This document shows, one piece after another, positions 62,531-64,000 of a stretch of DNA of 64,000 nt (its first letter is position 1; each line of letters begins with the position of its first letter). Source of the DNA: Candidatus Zixiibacteriota bacterium. GTDB taxonomy: Bacteria; Zixibacteria; MSB-5A5; GN15; FEB-12. The position numbers and the translations under genes are program-made. The DNA lies in contig CP070674.1 in the NCBI GenBank assembly GCA_020351995.1, positions 136,373-200,372 on the forward strand, read 5' to 3'. The notes under the pieces were generated by a model. The model saw only the letters and a list, made by a program, of their open reading frames with translations. It was not told the origin of the DNA and ran no database searches.

Positions 62531-64000
62531 CTATCGCTGGATGGACTGCAGGAATGAATCGTGATTGCTGTCGATCTTGATTTCCGGTATGGCGGTAACG
62601 AATAACTTGAAGCCAAAGCCGCGGTTAGAGCCGATCGGCCCCCAGTATATGCTGCCACTCCAGCAATGTATCTGTTTAACTATATTCACGCTATTGTTTA
62701 CGGTTATACCTTTTACGAGATCGAAATACTGGTAGTAGGTGATCGAGGTGGTCGGGGTTAGATTAAACCTTAGATTGAAGCTTATCGTGCTGCGCTTGTT
62801 CCATGCTGTTCCGCGACCTGACTCACTGTAACTATAATTAGCGGACAGACTCCAACCTTTGCCACGTCTACCTGAAACAGGCGTTGGGGGCGCCGGTGCC
62901 AGCGGATCCAGCTGGCTCAATGAGTCTGGGCCCCGCGGTATGGACACGGGATCGTCAAATATGAAATTCTGTCCGGCAATTGAGAATCCGGCTCTGATAT
63001 CAAAACTCAGCAGATGAGGCGCCCAGAAGTCGAGTTCGCCAGATTCTGGACTATAGAAGCTATGGGTCAGGCTTCCGTTAAGACTGGATATAATGGGTAG
63101 GGCCGTGGACTGAAAGGTAGTCCGAAGATTCCCGAGCGGCTGCGTTTCTTTTTCAAAGTCATAGCTGAAAGTGGAGTTCACAGTTAGCAGCTCCAGGTTA
63201 CTTTCCTGCTCGTCTCTTCTTATTTTCGCTTGAAAGAGGTGCCGCAGTCCAAAAGTAAGGGCCGAGCTTTTCTTGCTTCCATAGCCTCTCGCTCCCGCGT
63301 AACTTCGTACCTCCGGATGACGGTCAATCTCAGGGGAATACCTATAACTTACCGACGGGGTCATCACGTGCCGGAGTCCAACAAGGCCGTACAGATTGGG
63401 ATACACCGTTCCATAAAGAGTCGTGTTCGCCCCGACACTGCCGCTCCATGTGTACATCCGGTAAATTTTAGAGGCATCGATTCCGGCGGTATCGGACTGG
63501 TCGGTCTGGTAGACCTTTATCCAGGCTTCAGAGTACCGTATAGCAGGAATGATATTCATGTAGTTGCCCAGCTTCAGGGTGGGCAGATTCAACTGCGGAT
63601 TATGAGTAATTCTGGTGTACTCTTTACGACTGCGATATGACAGGGTATCAGTCAAGACGGTGGTGTCGGGCGGCACCACCGTATCGTCGATAAGGGTATC
63701 TACCCAGGGAACGTTAACCGTTATCCGGCTGGAGTAATTTAGCATGCTCGGCGAATAGCGCAGGGAGAACTTCTGGTACCATTTCTGCTCCGTCCGGCCC
63801 TGTTCGTTCTTCGAAGCGCTCCCGAAGGGGTAAATGGTCGGTAGCGAAAGCGACAGGCTGGGCATTTCATCAGTACGCGACTCGCGCACCTGGTCCACGG
63901 TGTGGGTTACATTGCCCGAAAGCGACACTTGCTTGCCGAACTTCTTAGAAAAGGAAACTTGCGATTTGGCGCTGTTCTGGTTGAGACGATCGGCAAGGTT
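62531..64000 (-). CDS. lptD: LPS-assembly protein LptD, C-terminal part (5' end outside window)
   Basis: The frame stays open to the right edge of the window (upstream codons read NLADRLNQNSAKS), so the N-terminal domain is missing. The visible 489 residues are beta-barrel strands with alternating hydrophobic and polar residues: RITVNVPWVDTL and SVSYRYSPEIDRHPEV. The end HCWSGSIYWGPIGSN-RGFGFKLF matches the LptD C-terminal hallmark, where a Cys follows His before an aromatic strand. LptD inserts lipopolysaccharide into the outer leaflet with LptE; its presence supports an LPS-bearing outer membrane. The usual LptD disulfide Cys partners cannot be checked. Confidence 0.85.
   Translation of the reverse strand, partial: NLADRLNQNSAKSQVSFSKKFGKQVSLSGNVTHTVDQVRESRTDEMPSLSLSLPTIYPFGSASKNEQGRTEQKWYQKFSLRYSPSMLNYSSRITVNVPWVDTLIDDTVVPPDTTVLTDTLSYRSRKEYTRITHNPQLNLPTLKLGNYMNIIPAIRYSEAWIKVYQTDQSDTAGIDASKIYRMYTWSGSVGANTTLYGTVYPNLYGLVGLRHVMTPSVSYRYSPEIDRHPEVRSYAGARGYGSKKSSALTFGLRHLFQAKIRRDEQESNLELLTVNSTFSYDFEKETQPLGNLRTTFQSTALPIISSLNGSLTHSFYSPESGELDFWAPHLLSFDIRAGFSIAGQNFIFDDPVSIPRGPDSLSQLDPLAPAPPTPVSGRRGKGWSLSANYSYSESGRGTAWNKRSTISFNLRFNLTPTTSITYYQYFDLVKGITVNNSVNIVKQIHCWSGSIYWGPIGSNRGFGFKLFVTAIPEIKIDSNHDSFLQSIQR

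Noticed and set aside
1-64000. CRISPR array, prophage, transposase or rRNA operon
   Set aside because: I looked for spaced direct repeats, integrase or transposase motifs and rRNA hallmarks on both strands and saw none.

Overview
The window reads as ordinary chromosome from a diderm (Gram-negative-type) bacterium of moderate GC content, about half G+C by eye. It carries lptD, bamD, lolA, an OmpA-family lipoprotein, several lipoproteins with lipoboxes, and a secreted protein with a Por-secretion (type IX) C-terminal tail. That combination points to the FCB superphylum. The style of the tail and the many lipoproteins would suit an uncultured lineage such as Zixibacteria, but this is inferred without any database search. 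There is no phage, insertion sequence, CRISPR array or rRNA. Two tRNA genes are present (Leu-CAA and Arg-CCG).

Layout. 1-11.5 kb: the 3' part of a secreted beta-helix protein, tRNA-Leu, a class A penicillin-binding protein, and then a forward run tyrS - TPR lipoprotein - Ig-like lipoprotein - MscS channel - small lipoprotein, closed by a bidirectional terminator. 11.6-15.2 kb: an OmpA-like lipoprotein and a sugar ABC importer (binding protein plus two permeases, no ATPase), all on the minus strand. 15.3-23.5 kb: a forward block that opens with four tightly coupled genes for membrane proteins of unknown function and a 42-residue zinc-ribbon ORF, followed by a DUF72 protein, an ABC-2 exporter pair, a D-Ala-D-Ala carboxypeptidase and a sugar-nucleotide epimerase. 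23.5-40.9 kb: a long minus-strand translation and RNA-processing run, proS-rimP-nusA-infB-DUF503-rbfA-nrnA-truB-ribF-rpsO-pnp-M16 protease-deacetylase-leuS-glycosyltransferase. Most genes overlap or almost touch. 40.9-43.6 kb: tRNA-Arg, small membrane and lipoprotein genes, and a secreted DUF1028 protein. 43.6-47.8 kb: a murein-peptide cluster (NlpC/P60 peptidase, dipeptide epimerase, amidase). 48.1-64 kb: aminotransferase, transketolase, coaE, an outer-membrane barrel, and the tightly packed run ftsK-lolA-rimO-lytic transglycosylase-bamD-nadD-polA, then HU and the 3' part of lptD.

How the genes work together. Much of the window serves the cell envelope: peptidoglycan synthesis and trimming (class A PBP, D,D-carboxypeptidase, amidase, lytic transglycosylase), reuse of murein peptides (NlpC/P60 peptidase and epimerase), and outer-membrane assembly (BamD, LolA, LptD). 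The rest is translation and its quality control: three aminoacyl-tRNA synthetases, IF-2, NusA, ribosome maturation factors, S15 and PNPase.

The best candidate for something undescribed is the four-gene membrane operon plus zinc-ribbon ORF at 15297-18301. Its first and third proteins have the same two-anchor layout and share spaced residues, which suggests that they are diverged paralogues forming one complex. Positions that I counted by hand (tRNAs, hairpins, promoters) may be off by a base or two.
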